Shown in pieces: positions 1 through 9,366 of a stretch of DNA of 64,000 nucleotides; the stretch's first letter is position 1, and each line of letters starts with the position of its first letter. The notes under the pieces were generated by a model. The model saw only the letters and a program-made list of their open reading frames with translations, was not told the origin of the DNA and made no database searches. Made by a program: the position numbers and the translations under genes. This DNA is from Hyphomicrobiales bacterium (GTDB lineage: Bacteria; Pseudomonadota; Alphaproteobacteria; Rhizobiales; Rhizobiaceae): NCBI GenBank assembly GCA_900471925.1, contig UCGV01000010.1:1-64000 (forward strand), read 5' to 3'.

Positions 1-234
1 ATTTTTGTAACAGGTTGATTTTGCTTACAGTTTTCACACCTCCCGCCAGAAGGGGAGGAACGCTGCCAAAATCACCCCACTTCAGATCGATTTTGGTCGA
101 TACGAGCCCGTCAATAGCCGCCTTGGGTGCGAGCCTTATATGGGAAGGCTCTCCACGAATTTCCAGGGCGCTTGCCTCGATCAATCCAATCGGTAGTTTG
201 ACGGTGATATATCCAATGCCTTGCGGAGTTCAGG
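1..234. other. left-edge non-annotated stretch with an open minus-strand frame
   Basis: No gene can be assigned with confidence. On the minus strand one frame stays open from 229 to the window edge (76 codons) and reads like a normal amphipathic protein, with segments such as GYITVKLPIGLIEA and STKIDLKWGDFGSVPPLLAGG. A stop precedes it at 230-232. The first usable start is a TTG at 184-182 without a Shine-Dalgarno sequence. It could be the 5' part of a gene that continues to the left, or a decayed fragment. The plus-strand frame over 15-251 is composed of low-complexity R/S/P-rich translation and is probably only its mirror image. A GGAG at 225-228 is the ribosome binding site of the next gene. 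Confidence 0.3.
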
Positions 235-1182
235 ATGCTTGTCCTCGATAAAGACCAGACGCGATCGGCCCTACCCTGGGCGCAGCTTATCGACGCGATC
301 GAGGCCATGTTTCGGAGTGAATGCGTGATGCCGGTCCGGCATCATCATGACATGGACGTTCCTGGCGAGGAGAATGCCACCCTGCTTCTGATGCCAGCCT
401 GGCTGCCCGGACGGTATACGGGCATCAAGACCGTCTCCGTCTTTCCCGGCAATGTTCGTCGCAGCCTGCCGGCAATATTCGGAAGCTATCTGCTGTCCTC
501 AGCTGCGACAGGGGAGATGCTCGCCGTCATAGAAGGTGGTGAGTTGACGGCGCGCCGTACCGCTGCAACTTCGGCCTTGGCGTCACGTTACCTGTCTCGA
601 CCGGAAGCCGCGGAGATGCTGGTCTGTGGGACTGGGCGGCTTTCACTCAATCTCATGCAGGCACATGGGACCATCAGGCCGATCCAGCGCTACCGCATCT
701 GGGGACGCAATCATGAAGCGGCCAAGAAAACTGCCGAGGAAGCGCAGGCCCTTGGGCTGCAGGCCGAAGCGGTAAGCGATATCGAAGCGGCTGCACGAAC
801 GGCCGATATCATTTCCTGCGCGACGCTTTCCAGCGAGCCGCTTGTTCGCGGCAACTGGCTGAAACCCGGCGCTCATCTCGATCTGGTCGGCGCGTTCAAG
901 CCAAGCATGCGCGAGAGCGACGATACGGCCGTGCTGCGCTCTGCCGTTTATGTCGATACGCGAGAAGGCGCGCTCAGCGAAGGCGGCGACATCGTTCAGC
1001 CGCTGAAGGCGGGGCTGCTGAAAGAGAGCGACATACGTGGTGAACTGGCCGAGCTGATATCCGGCACTTGCGCCGGACGGACAAACGACAGCGAGATCAC
1101 GCTCTTCAAATCGGTCGGCGCGGCACTTGAGGATCTTGCCGGCGCCATTCTTGCCTATGAGACGATGACGAGCGGAAAGTGA
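235..1182 (+). CDS. ornithine cyclodeaminase / mu-crystallin family protein
   Basis: Member of the NAD(P)-dependent OCD/mu-crystallin family, which includes ornithine cyclodeaminases and ketimine (delta1-piperideine-2-carboxylate) reductases. The 315-residue length is typical. Visible family features are the substrate-site segment GIKTVSVFPGN near residue 60, the ELTARRTAATSALA segment near residue 100 and a Rossmann dinucleotide motif (CGTGRLS) near residue 130. A DLVGAFKPSMRE segment near 220 is also characteristic. The start is the ATG at 235, with GGAG at 225-228 six bases upstream. The stop overlaps the possible GTG start of the hrpB gene and lies just upstream of its preferred ATG, so the two are probably co-transcribed. 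Which substrate it uses (ornithine, alanine, cyclic ketimine) cannot be told from sequence alone, so I give no gene symbol. Confidence 0.85.
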   Translation: MLVLDKDQTRSALPWAQLIDAIEAMFRSECVMPVRHHHDMDVPGEENATLLLMPAWLPGRYTGIKTVSVFPGNVRRSLPAIFGSYLLSSAATGEMLAVIEGGELTARRTAATSALASRYLSRPEAAEMLVCGTGRLSLNLMQAHGTIRPIQRYRIWGRNHEAAKKTAEEAQALGLQAEAVSDIEAAARTADIISCATLSSEPLVRGNWLKPGAHLDLVGAFKPSMRESDDTAVLRSAVYVDTREGALSEGGDIVQPLKAGLLKESDIRGELAELISGTCAGRTNDSEITLFKSVGAALEDLAGAILAYETMTSGK

Positions 1183-1187
1183 AGGTC

Positions 1188-3644
1188 ATGCCCGCACTAC
1201 CGGAGCTTCCGGTCTCGCATGTCCTACCCGATATCAGCGCGGCTCTCGGCAAAGAGAAACGCGCCGTGCTTTCAGCGCCGCCAGGCGCCGGCAAGACGAC
1301 ACTCGTGCCGCTGCATCTGCTGAACCAGCCATGGCGCGAGGACGGGAAAATCATCCTGCTCGAGCCACGCCGGCTGGCGGCGCGTGCTGCAGCAGGCCGG
1401 ATGGCATCGTTGCTCGGCGAACAGGTTGGTGACACAGTCGGTTATCGCATGCGTCTCGACAACAGGATCTCCGCCAGAACCCGGATCGAGGTCGTCACCG
1501 AAGGCGTTTTTGCCCGCATGATCCTCGACGATCCGGAACTCTCCGGTGTCTCGACCGTGATCTTCGACGAATTCCACGAACGCTCGCTGGATGCCGATTT
1601 CGGCCTCGCGCTGGCGCTCGACGTGCAATCGGCTCTGCGCGAGGATCTGCGCATCCTCGTCATGTCGGCAACACTTGATGTCGAACGGGTCGCGGCACTG
1701 CTCGATCATCCGCCTGTTATCGAGAGTATGGGGCGAGCCTTTCCGATCGATATCCGCTATCAAGACCGTCCGGGCGGCGAACGAATCGAAGACGCGATGG
1801 TGCGGGCGATCGTCGAGTCGCATGCCAGCGAGACCGGATCGATCCTGTCCTTCCTTCCGGGGCAGGCGGAAATCAGCCGAACGGCGGAGAGATTGGAAGG
1901 GCGCTTCGGTCCGGAGACGCTGATTGCGCCGCTCTATGGCAATCTCAGTCAAAAGGAGCAGGACGCGGCGATCCGTCCCGCTTCGCCCGGCACCCGCAAG
2001 ATCGTGCTGGCAACGTCGATTGCCGAAACTTCCATCACCATCGACGGTGTACGCATCGTGATCGATAGCGGCCTGCAGCGGTTGCCGGTCTTCGAGGCAT
2101 CGACGGGGATCACGCGGTTGGAGACCGTTCGCGTGTCGCGCGCTTCCGCCGATCAGCGCGCCGGCCGTGCGGGACGAACGGAGCCCGGCATCGCGATCCG
2201 TCTGTGGCATCAGGGCCAGACGGCGGCACTTCCGGCTTTCACGCCACCGCAAATTCTTTCGAGCGATCTCTCCGGCCTCGTCCTCGATCTTGCCCATTGG
2301 GGCGTTCAGGATACGAAATCGCTTGCCTTCGTCGATCAGCCACCGGAGGCAACGATCCGGGAGGCCCGGGCGCTGCTCCTGCAACTCGGCGCGCTCGACA
2401 AGGATGGCGCATTGACGGCGCGCGGAAAGGTGATGCGCGGTCTTGCCCTGCCGCCGCGGCTCGCCGCCATGGTGGTTTCGGCCGGTGAAACAGGCCATGC
2501 GAAGGATGCAGCACTGATATCCGTGCTGCTGACGGAACAGGGGCTTGGCGGCAACAGCATCGACCTGGAGGACCGGCTGCGACGGTTCAGAAACGAGAAG
2601 GGCGAAAGGGCGGAGGCTTCACGACGGCTGGCGGGTCGGCTGGCGGATGGGCTGAACAGGGTTTCGAGTAACGAACCCGTGCTCGCTGGGCAGCTCTTGC
2701 TCCATGCTTTTCCAGATCGTATCGCGCTGCAGCGCGGCGGGCGCGGACGTTATTTGATGGCAAACGGCCGCGGCGCTGAGCTTGCCGAAACGGAGCGCTT
2801 GGCCGGCAGCCAGATGCTCGTCATCGCCGATCTGACCGGCCGGGCGGCACAGGGCAGGATCCTGGCAGCAGCAGAGGTTTCACGAGCGGATATCGAAGCC
2901 GAGCTGCCGGGCGAGATCCGAACAGACGACCAGACCTTTTTCGACAAGCAGAGCCGGCAGGTGCGGGCGCGTCGTGCGACGAGACTTGGCGCAATCGTGT
3001 TCGACGAAGCACCGCTTCCGCGCCCCACCGGCGAGGCAGTATCGAAGGCGCTTGCTGAAGGATTGCGGGAGATCGGGCTCGATCAGCTTCCGTTCTCGAA
3101 GGAAGCCCAGCAACTTCGGGAACGGATCGGCTTCCTGCACAGGTCTATCGGGGAGCCATGGCCCGAGATGAGTGACGAGGCGCTTCTTGACCGCATGGAT
3201 GATTGGTTCATTCCGTTCCAGATGGATGCCCGAGGGCTTGCGGATATTTCCGCCGCCGGCCTCTCAAACGGACTGATGGCACTCGTGCCGCATGATCTTC
3301 AGCGCGATCTCGCGCGACTGGCGCCGACACATTTCGAAGCCCCCACCGGGCAACGTCATCCTATCCAATATGACGGAGAAGAGCCAATACTGACGATCCG
3401 CGTGCAGGAACTTTTCGGCCTCAGACAGCATCCAGCGGTCGCCGGCGGGCGGTTGCCGCTGCTGCTTGAGCTTACTTCGCCGGCTCACAGGCCCATCCAG
3501 ACGACACGCGATCTGCCCGGTTTCTGGGCCGGTTCATGGAGGGACGTGCGCGCTGATATGCGCGGCCGCTACCCGAGGCATCCCTGGCCAGAGCGCCCCG
3601 AGGATGCAGCTCCGACGACAAGGGCAAAGCCCCGTGGTACATAA
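1188..3644 (+). CDS. hrpB: ATP-dependent helicase HrpB
   Basis: DEAH-type superfamily 2 helicase of the HrpB family, close to the usual family length (818 residues from ATG 1188). Motif I is PGAGKTT near residue 30 and the DExH box is DEFHERS near residue 125. The SAT motif (MSATLD) is near residue 160, and the helicase C domain carries SIAETSITIDGV and DQRAGRAGRTEPG. The C-terminal HrpB-specific domain includes RYPRHPWPERP, which is typical of the family. An in-frame GTG at 1179 overlaps the upstream stop. I prefer ATG 1188 because GGAAAG at 1173-1178 sits nine bases before it and the resulting N-terminus (MPALPELPVSHVLP) matches family starts. Its physiological role is poorly defined, most likely RNA metabolism in the cytoplasm. 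Confidence 0.93.
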   Translation: MPALPELPVSHVLPDISAALGKEKRAVLSAPPGAGKTTLVPLHLLNQPWREDGKIILLEPRRLAARAAAGRMASLLGEQVGDTVGYRMRLDNRISARTRIEVVTEGVFARMILDDPELSGVSTVIFDEFHERSLDADFGLALALDVQSALREDLRILVMSATLDVERVAALLDHPPVIESMGRAFPIDIRYQDRPGGERIEDAMVRAIVESHASETGSILSFLPGQAEISRTAERLEGRFGPETLIAPLYGNLSQKEQDAAIRPASPGTRKIVLATSIAETSITIDGVRIVIDSGLQRLPVFEASTGITRLETVRVSRASADQRAGRAGRTEPGIAIRLWHQGQTAALPAFTPPQILSSDLSGLVLDLAHWGVQDTKSLAFVDQPPEATIREARALLLQLGALDKDGALTARGKVMRGLALPPRLAAMVVSAGETGHAKDAALISVLLTEQGLGGNSIDLEDRLRRFRNEKGERAEASRRLAGRLADGLNRVSSNEPVLAGQLLLHAFPDRIALQRGGRGRYLMANGRGAELAETERLAGSQMLVIADLTGRAAQGRILAAAEVSRADIEAELPGEIRTDDQTFFDKQSRQVRARRATRLGAIVFDEAPLPRPTGEAVSKALAEGLREIGLDQLPFSKEAQQLRERIGFLHRSIGEPWPEMSDEALLDRMDDWFIPFQMDARGLADISAAGLSNGLMALVPHDLQRDLARLAPTHFEAPTGQRHPIQYDGEEPILTIRVQELFGLRQHPAVAGGRLPLLLELTSPAHRPIQTTRDLPGFWAGSWRDVRADMRGRYPRHPWPERPEDAAPTTRAKPRGT

Positions 3645-3678
3645 TTTGGCGGCACGGTGGCCAGCAAAAGTGGAATGA

Positions 3679-5016
3679 ATGCACGGCGCTCTGAAGGAGC
3701 ATGGCGTGGTTGAGAAGACCGAGATACAAACGCAGGAAGACCGGCTCAGCAGCCGGCGACTACGACTGCAGACATTGGTGCGATTGCGATGGCTGGCGGT
3801 GATCGGCCAGGCGGTGACCGTCTTCATCGTCGCCTTCCTGTTGAAATTTCCCCTGCCCCTAGTTGCCAGCTGTTCGCTGATCGGGGCACTCGCCTGGGTG
3901 AATTTCTATCTGACCATCCGCTATCCGCCGACACACCGGCTGGAGCCGCCTGCTGCCTTCGCGCTCCTGGGCTTCGACCTCCTGCAGCTCTGTGCGCTGC
4001 TGTTCATCACCGGCGGCCTCGCCAATCCCTTTGCGGCGCTAGTCTGCGTGCCCGTCATCATTTCCTTCGCTTCGCAGCCGATCCGTTACAGCACCCGGCT
4101 GATCGGCTTTGCGATGGTCTGCATTACCGTGCTCGCTTTTTCGCCCTTTCCGCTTCCGTGGTTCGACGGAGTGGAGATCAACGTACACAATGTCATGCAA
4201 TTCGGCGTCTGGTGCTCGATCGCCTCCACCATGGGCTTTGCCGCTTTCTACGCCTATCGCGTGTCGCTGGAAGCAAGCCAGCTTTCCGAAGCGCTGGCGG
4301 CAACGGAACTCGTTCTGCAGCGGGAAAAGCATCTCTCGCAGCTCGACGGGCTTGCGGCCGCCGCCGCGCACGAACTCGGCACGCCGCTTGCGACCATCAG
4401 CGTCGTTGCGAAGGAAATGGAGCGCGAACTCAAGGATGACGACCGGTTCCGCGAGGATGTGCAGCTTCTGCGCAGCCAGAGTGAGCGCTGCCGCGATATT
4501 CTTCGCCGACTGACGACACTTTCGGCCGAGGGCGACGCGCATATGCGACGATTGCCCCTTTCCTCGATGATGGAAGAGATCGTTACGCCACACCGCGAAT
4601 TCGGCATCAGGCTGGAGCTCATCGAGAAAAGCCCTCGCAAGGGCGAACCGGTCACGGAGCGCAACGCCGGCATCATGTACGGGCTTGGCAACCTGATCGA
4701 GAACGCTGTCGACTATGCGCGGGAGAAGGTAACGGTCACGGTCGAGCATGATCACGAAAAGGTGCTCATCGTTGTGGAGGACGATGGCAACGGTTATGCG
4801 CCCGATATTCTGACCCGGATCGGCGAACCCTACGTCACTAAAAGGCAGAAGGAAGATACCGCAGGAGGCCTGGGATTGGGCCTTTTCATCGCTAAAACGC
4901 TGCTGGAACGCTCCGGCGCATCATTGGTTTTCGAAAATCGCGATCCGGAAAGCGCGGGCGCGCGCATCAGAATCGAATGGCCGCGTGTGTTGATAGACGC
5001 AAATTCGACAAAATGA
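3679..5016 (+). CDS. actS: redox-responsive sensor histidine kinase ActS/RegB
   Basis: Membrane-bound histidine kinase of the RegB/PrrB/ActS family, 445 residues. The first ~190 residues form about six hydrophobic segments and contain the family quinone-sensing motif GGLANPF, between the third and fourth segments. The H-box is AAAAHELGTPLATI with the phospho-acceptor at His231. The redox-active cysteine known from RegB is conserved as Cys271 in SERCRDILRRL. The ATPase domain has an N-box (NLIENAVDYA), a DDGNGY G1 box and GGLGLGLFIAKTLL. The cognate regulator actR follows 72 bases downstream. In rhizobia this pair controls redox- and acid-related functions, carbon fixation and nitrogen metabolism genes. 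That part is family knowledge rather than something seen here. Confidence 0.93.
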   Translation: MHGALKEHGVVEKTEIQTQEDRLSSRRLRLQTLVRLRWLAVIGQAVTVFIVAFLLKFPLPLVASCSLIGALAWVNFYLTIRYPPTHRLEPPAAFALLGFDLLQLCALLFITGGLANPFAALVCVPVIISFASQPIRYSTRLIGFAMVCITVLAFSPFPLPWFDGVEINVHNVMQFGVWCSIASTMGFAAFYAYRVSLEASQLSEALAATELVLQREKHLSQLDGLAAAAAHELGTPLATISVVAKEMERELKDDDRFREDVQLLRSQSERCRDILRRLTTLSAEGDAHMRRLPLSSMMEEIVTPHREFGIRLELIEKSPRKGEPVTERNAGIMYGLGNLIENAVDYAREKVTVTVEHDHEKVLIVVEDDGNGYAPDILTRIGEPYVTKRQKEDTAGGLGLGLFIAKTLLERSGASLVFENRDPESAGARIRIEWPRVLIDANSTK

Positions 5017-5088
5017 CTTTGTGGGCATAAACAGGATATAAATAAGCGGTTGACTCATTCTGGACGTTCAACTGCCGGGACCGTAGCG

Positions 5089-5667
5089 ATGACAGATCAG
5101 AACCACGAGATTTCCGTCGACTCCAACGAGGAGCATATCGGGCCCGACCCGAGCCTGCTGATCGTCGACGACGATGGCCCCTTTCTGCGTCGCCTGGCGC
5201 GCGCCATGGAAGCACGCGGTTTTCATGTCGAGACAGCCGAATCGGTTGCTGAAGGTGTGGCGAAGTCCCGGGGGCGGCCGCCGAAATATGCGGTGGTCGA
5301 TCTTCGATTGGGCGACGGCAACGGCCTCGATGTCATTGAAGCTATCCGCCAGCGCCGCGACGATACGCGAATCATCGTGCTCACGGGCTACGGAAATATC
5401 GCCACAGCAGTGACGGCGGTGAAGCTCGGGGCTGTGGATTACCTCGCAAAACCCGCCGATGCCGATGATGTGTTTGCGGCATTGACCCAGCGTCCGGGAG
5501 AGAAGGCGGAACTGCCCGAGAACCCGATGTCGGCCGATCGTGTGCGCTGGGAACACATCCAGCGCGTCTATGAGATGTGCGAGCGCAACGTCTCCGAGAC
5601 GGCGCGCCGGCTCAACATGCATCGCCGCACATTACAGCGCATCCTCGCCAAACGCGCACCGAAGTAA
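5089..5667 (+). CDS. actR: response regulator ActR/RegA
   Basis: Two-domain response regulator of the RegA/PrrA/ActR family, 192 residues from the ATG at 5089. The receiver domain shows the acidic pocket DDD near residues 27-29, the phospho-acceptor in VVDLRLGDGNG, and KPAD around the conserved lysine. After a short proline-containing linker (PENPMSADRVRWEHI) comes a Fis-type helix-turn-helix, ERNVSETARRLNMHRRTLQRIL, essentially the family signature. A TTG at 5050 could extend it by 13 residues, but the ATG gives the usual RegA-family length. It should act with ActS directly upstream. It ends at the base before the stop codon of the convergent mmcB gene, leaving no intergenic space. Confidence 0.94.
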   Translation: MTDQNHEISVDSNEEHIGPDPSLLIVDDDGPFLRRLARAMEARGFHVETAESVAEGVAKSRGRPPKYAVVDLRLGDGNGLDVIEAIRQRRDDTRIIVLTGYGNIATAVTAVKLGAVDYLAKPADADDVFAALTQRPGEKAELPENPMSADRVRWEHIQRVYEMCERNVSETARRLNMHRRTLQRILAKRAPK

Positions 5668-6162
5668 TCAGACGTCGTCGACGTTGAACGGCTTGCCGTT
5701 TGCCCATTCGGCCATCATCAGCCGTTGTGCGGCAGCGCGCGAGAAGTTGAGCGTTACGGCCTTGCGCGTGGCCGGCGGCAGACGGTGCTCAGGTGCTTCT
5801 CGCAGCATGTGCGCCCCGTAACCATCTGAAAGAAAAAGGCCGCACTCTTCCGGGAAGATATCGAGCGGCACATCCTTGTGCGTGGCAAAGAAGAGCCGAT
5901 CGCAATGCAGGCGATAGTCCGGCCACTTGCGATCGACCTTGAAGTCTTCGATCGAGGTCTTGATTTCGATGATCCAGACTTCGCCCTTTTCCGACAGCGT
6001 GATCAGATCGGCGCGCCGGCCGCTCGCTAGCGGCAGCTCCGGCAGCACGGCATGACGCATGTCATGAAGCAGAATCTGCATGCCACGGCGCACCATCATG
6101 GCCCTGTCCGATTGCCGGCCATCGATTAACGGATTGTTATTATAAACGCTCAAAATCGTCAT
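5668..6162 (-). CDS. mmcB: MmcB family DNA repair protein
   Basis: 164-residue protein of the MmcB family (formerly DUF321), widespread in alphaproteobacteria. In Caulobacter it was linked to resistance to the cross-linker mitomycin C. The central region reads RRADLITLSEKGEVWIIEIK followed by TSIEDF and DRKWPDY. This is the spacing of a PD-(D/E)XK nuclease-like fold, with Asp in RRAD and Glu-x-Lys in EIK as the likely catalytic residues. It converges on actR with adjacent stops and is divergent from the L,D-transpeptidase gene, separated from it by about 180 bases. The family assignment is strong. A nuclease activity is inference from the fold signature. Confidence 0.87.
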   Translation of the reverse strand: MTILSVYNNNPLIDGRQSDRAMMVRRGMQILLHDMRHAVLPELPLASGRRADLITLSEKGEVWIIEIKTSIEDFKVDRKWPDYRLHCDRLFFATHKDVPLDIFPEECGLFLSDGYGAHMLREAPEHRLPPATRKAVTLNFSRAAAQRLMMAEWANGKPFNVDDV

Positions 6163-6343
6163 TGATAACCGTCAGGTGGGCTGGTCTGTTGTTGCAAAAA
6201 AGCCATGCGCTTCTAATTTGCGGCGCAGATGGATTTTGTCGCACCGCAGCAGCCTTGCAAAGGCAAAGTTAATCGAAAATAAACCATAAATAACGATGGT
6301 CGAAAGACTATCCCCCATTGCCCAAAACCTTCACGAGTCATCC

Positions 6344-7027
6344 ATGCGCATCCGCAATGCATTCCCTGTATTTGGCCTGCTGGCGACACTGGCACTGGCC
6401 GGCTGCTCCACGACGTCCGAAACCGCGTCCGTCAATGACAAGGGCGCAGGTCCGACCGTTCAGACGGCACAAATCTTCAACGACGCCTATGGCGTAACTT
6501 CGGATGCCGGATACTCCCTGCCGGCGATCCCGATCGACCGCGTCAAGCCGGAATTCCGCCGCCAGATCGTCAGCTATCAGAGCGACGAGCGTCCCGGCAC
6601 GATCATCGTCAACACGCGCGAGCGTCACCTCTATTACATCCTGCCGAACGGCAAGGCCGTTCGCTACGGCATCGGCGTCGGCAAGCAGGGCTTTGCATGG
6701 TCCGGCACGGCCTATGTTGCCTGGAAGCAGGAATGGCCAAACTGGCATCCGCCGAAGGAAATGGCTGTCCGTCGTCCTGAAATCGCAAAGTATGTCGAAG
6801 ACGGCATGGGACCGGGCCTCACCAATCCGCTCGGCGCACGCGCCATGTATCTCTTCAATGAAGAGGGCAAGGACACGCTCTTCCGCCTGCACGGCACTCC
6901 GGAATGGGCTTCGATCGGCACCGCTGCTTCTTCCGGCTGCATCCGCCTGATGAACCAGGACGTAATCGATCTCTACAGCCGCGTCCGCCCCGGCAAGACC
7001 ACCTCCAAGGTCATCGTTATCCAGTAA
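6344..7027 (+). CDS. L,D-transpeptidase (YkuD domain) lipoprotein
   Basis: Periplasmic peptidoglycan cross-linking or protein-anchoring enzyme of the YkuD family. From the ATG at 6344 the N-terminus (MRIRNAFPVFGLLATLALAGC) is a lipoprotein signal with a lipobox LAGC, which decides the start against the ATG at 6296. The catalytic core includes the substrate-proximal IIVNTRERHLYYIL strand and the active-site motif HGTPEW...SSGCIRL, with His about 14 residues before Ser-Gly-Cys199. The enzyme length is 227 residues. The gene stands alone between a divergent mmcB and a strong bidirectional terminator at 7055-7085. It may be one of several paralogous L,D-transpeptidases typical of polar-growing Rhizobiales, whose walls are rich in L,D-crosslinks. 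Confidence 0.92.
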   Translation: MRIRNAFPVFGLLATLALAGCSTTSETASVNDKGAGPTVQTAQIFNDAYGVTSDAGYSLPAIPIDRVKPEFRRQIVSYQSDERPGTIIVNTRERHLYYILPNGKAVRYGIGVGKQGFAWSGTAYVAWKQEWPNWHPPKEMAVRRPEIAKYVEDGMGPGLTNPLGARAMYLFNEEGKDTLFRLHGTPEWASIGTAASSGCIRLMNQDVIDLYSRVRPGKTTSKVIVIQ

Positions 7028-7054
7028 GCTAAAAGCTGAATTCGGTATAAAAAA

Positions 7055-7085
7055 GGCCGCCGGACTTCGGGTCCGGCGGCCTTTT
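7055..7085. terminator. rho-independent terminator between ldt and glcB
   Basis: An 11-bp perfect stem (GGCCGCCGGAC at 7055-7065 paired with GTCCGGCGGCC at 7071-7081) with a TTCGG loop is followed by TTTT. It is preceded by a run of A, so it can serve both the plus-strand L,D-transpeptidase gene and the minus-strand glcB gene that converges on it. Confidence 0.88.
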
Positions 7086-7105
7086 CGTATCTCAGCTGCT
7101 CAGGC

Positions 7106-9277
7106 TCAGGCAGACGCCTTCGCCTTGAGTTCGATGCGACGGCGATGCAGTACCGGTTCGGTATAGCCGTTCGGCTGTTCCCTGCCCTTGAGGACCAGAT
7201 CGAGAGCCGCCTGGAAGGCGATCGAATCATCGAAGTGGCCAGCCATCTGCATGTATGCCGGATCACCGGCGTTCTGCTGATCGACGACGCCGGCCATGCG
7301 CTTCATCGTTTCGACGATTTGATCTTTGGTGACGACTTTGTGGTGCAGCCAGTTCGCCATGTGCTGGGCGGAGATGCGCAGCGTCGCCCGGTCTTCCATG
7401 AGACCGACATTGTTGATGTCAGGCACCTTGGAGCAGCCGATGCCTTGATCCACCCAGCGCACGACATAACCCAGGATTCCCTGCGCGTTGTTGTCGAGTT
7501 CGCGCTGGATTTCCTCCGGCGTCCAGTTCGGCCGCACGACCACCGGCACCGAGAGGATATCGGAGAGTTTGGCGCGGCTGCGATCCTTGAGCCCCTGCTG
7601 CACGTTGGCGACATTGATCTGGTGATAATGCGTCGCATGCAAGGTAGCGGCCGTCGGCGACGGTACCCAGGCAGTGTTGGCGCCCGCCTTCGGATGAGCT
7701 ATTTTCTGCTCCAGCATCGCGGCCATCAGATCAGGCATGGCCCACATGCCCTTGCCGATCTGTGCGTGGCCGGAGAGGCCGCATTCGAGGCCGATATCGA
7801 CATTCCAGTTTTCGTAGGCGCCGATCCAGGCGGCCTGTTTCATGTCGCCCTTGCGGATCATTGGGCCGGCTTCCATCGAAGTATGGATTTCATCGCCGGT
7901 GCGGTCGAGGAAACCGGTATTGATGAAGACGACACGCTCGCGAGCGGCGCGAATGCATTCCTTGAGATTGACGGTCGTGCGGCGCTCTTCATCCATGATG
8001 CCCATCTTCATGGTGTTCCGCACCATGCCGAGGGCATCTTCGACGCGCGAGAAGATCTCGACGGCGAACGCCACTTCCTCGGGGCCGTGCATCTTCGGCT
8101 TGACGACATACATGGAACCGGCGCGCGAATTCTTGCGACGTCCGGACGGGCCGACATCGTAGAGCGCGATGAGGCCGGTGATCATGGCATCCATGATGCC
8201 TTCCGGCACCTCGTTGCCATCACGATCAACGACCGCAGGATTGGTCATGAGGTGGCCGACATTGCGCACCAGCATCAGCGAACGGCGATGCAGTTCGAAC
8301 GCCTCACCGCCAGGCGCTGTGTAAGCGATATCCGGATTGAGCTTGCGCACGAAGGTTGAGCCGGCCTTGCTCACCTCTTCCTGCAGGTCGCCCTTCATCA
8401 GGCCGAGCCAGTTACGGTAGACGACGACCTTGTCTTCGGCGTCAACAGCGGCAACGGAATCCTCGCAGTCCATGATCGTTGTGATGGCCGATTCCAGCCA
8501 GACGTCGGAGATATGGGCCGTGTCGGTCTTGCCGATCGGTGTCGAGGCATCGAGCACGATCTCGATATGAATGCCGTTGTTCTTCAGGAGGATGTGCGTC
8601 GGCGCATTGGCGTCACCGCGATAGCCGGCAAAATGTCCGGCATCCTTCAGCGCCAGAGCCTTGCCATCCGTGGCAGCAATCGACAGCGCACCGTTCGTGA
8701 CGGCGAAAGAGCCGGCGAACTTCCAGGAGCTGCCTTCAAGCGGAACCGCCGAATCGAGGAAATCGCGTGCCCAAGCAATGACCTTTTCACCACGCTTGGG
8801 ATTATAACCCTTGCCCTTCTCGGCGCCATCAGCTTCCGGGATGGCATCGGTGCCGTAGAGTGCGTCATAGAGCGAGCCCCAGCGAGCATTGGCGGCATTC
8901 AGCGCGTAGCGGGCATTCATGACGGGAACGACGAGCTGCGGGCCGGCGATCGAGGCGATCTCGGCATCGACATTCTCGGTCGAAACCCGGAAATCAGGGC
9001 CTTCCGGCAGGAGATAACCGATTTCCTTCAGGAAGGCCTGATAGGCATCCATATCCGTTGGCGCGCCGTTCTGGCGATACCAGTCGTCGATCTTGGCCTG
9101 CAGCTGATCGCGCTTCAGAAGCAGTGCGCGGTTCTTCGGCGCCAGATCATGCACAATCGCCGAGAAATCGGCGAAGAATTTGTCTGCATCGATGGCAAGG
9201 CCCGGCAGCGCCTCTTTGACGAGGAAATCATGGAGGACGGCTTCTATGAAGAGACCATTCTTTTCAATGCGGCTCAT
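7106..9277 (-). CDS. glcB: malate synthase G
   Basis: Condenses glyoxylate with acetyl-CoA to malate. The protein is 723 residues from the ATG at 9277 ([19 protein letters not shown]), the length of the single-chain G isoform rather than the ~530-residue A form. Family segments include the [19 protein letters not shown] block (here [16 protein letters not shown]), [15 protein letters not shown] and [18 protein letters not shown]. The MEDCEDS-type catalytic segment appears as [17 protein letters not shown]. An in-frame ATG six codons upstream is possible but less likely. The gene sits alone, convergent with the transpeptidase gene, and 89 bases separate it from the end of the P450 gene. With pckA in this window it belongs to two-carbon and gluconeogenic metabolism. 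Confidence 0.95.
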   Translation of the reverse strand: MSRIEKNGLFIEAVLHDFLVKEALPGLAIDADKFFADFSAIVHDLAPKNRALLLKRDQLQAKIDDWYRQNGAPTDMDAYQAFLKEIGYLLPEGPDFRVSTENVDAEIASIAGPQLVVPVMNARYALNAANARWGSLYDALYGTDAIPEADGAEKGKGYNPKRGEKVIAWARDFLDSAVPLEGSSWKFAGSFAVTNGALSIAATDGKALALKDAGHFAGYRGDANAPTHILLKNNGIHIEIVLDASTPIGKTDTAHISDVWLESAITTIMDCEDSVAAVDAEDKVVVYRNWLGLMKGDLQEEVSKAGSTFVRKLNPDIAYTAPGGEAFELHRRSLMLVRNVGHLMTNPAVVDRDGNEVPEGIMDAMITGLIALYDVGPSGRRKNSRAGSMYVVKPKMHGPEEVAFAVEIFSRVEDALGMVRNTMKMGIMDEERRTTVNLKECIRAARERVVFINTGFLDRTGDEIHTSMEAGPMIRKGDMKQAAWIGAYENWNVDIGLECGLSGHAQIGKGMWAMPDLMAAMLEQKIAHPKAGANTAWVPSPTAATLHATHYHQINVANVQQGLKDRSRAKLSDILSVPVVVRPNWTPEEIQRELDNNAQGILGYVVRWVDQGIGCSKVPDINNVGLMEDRATLRISAQHMANWLHHKVVTKDQIVETMKRMAGVVDQQNAGDPAYMQMAGHFDDSIAFQAALDLVLKGREQPNGYTEPVLHRRRIELKAKASA

Positions 9278-9366
9278 GCGGTGTCTCCCTTGCAATGGCA
9301 GCTTTTTTCATGCTGCCACTTTGCCCGGCTTTCACGCACAGTCAATTCAGCAACAATTCGAAAGAT

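Noticed and set aside
1272..2498. 408-codon open frame antisense to hrpB
   Set aside because: It is the mirror frame of a high-GC helicase gene. Its translation is rich in Arg/His and shows no family motif, while hrpB on the plus strand has all helicase motifs.
6269..6283. CtrA-like TTAA-N7-TAAA between mmcB and the L,D-transpeptidase gene
   Set aside because: One mismatch from the consensus in an AT-rich stretch; such near matches arise easily by chance and no second site supports it.
7145..8359. 404-codon plus-strand open frame over the malate synthase gene
   Set aside because: Antisense shadow of glcB; the minus strand encodes a full-length enzyme with clear signatures.
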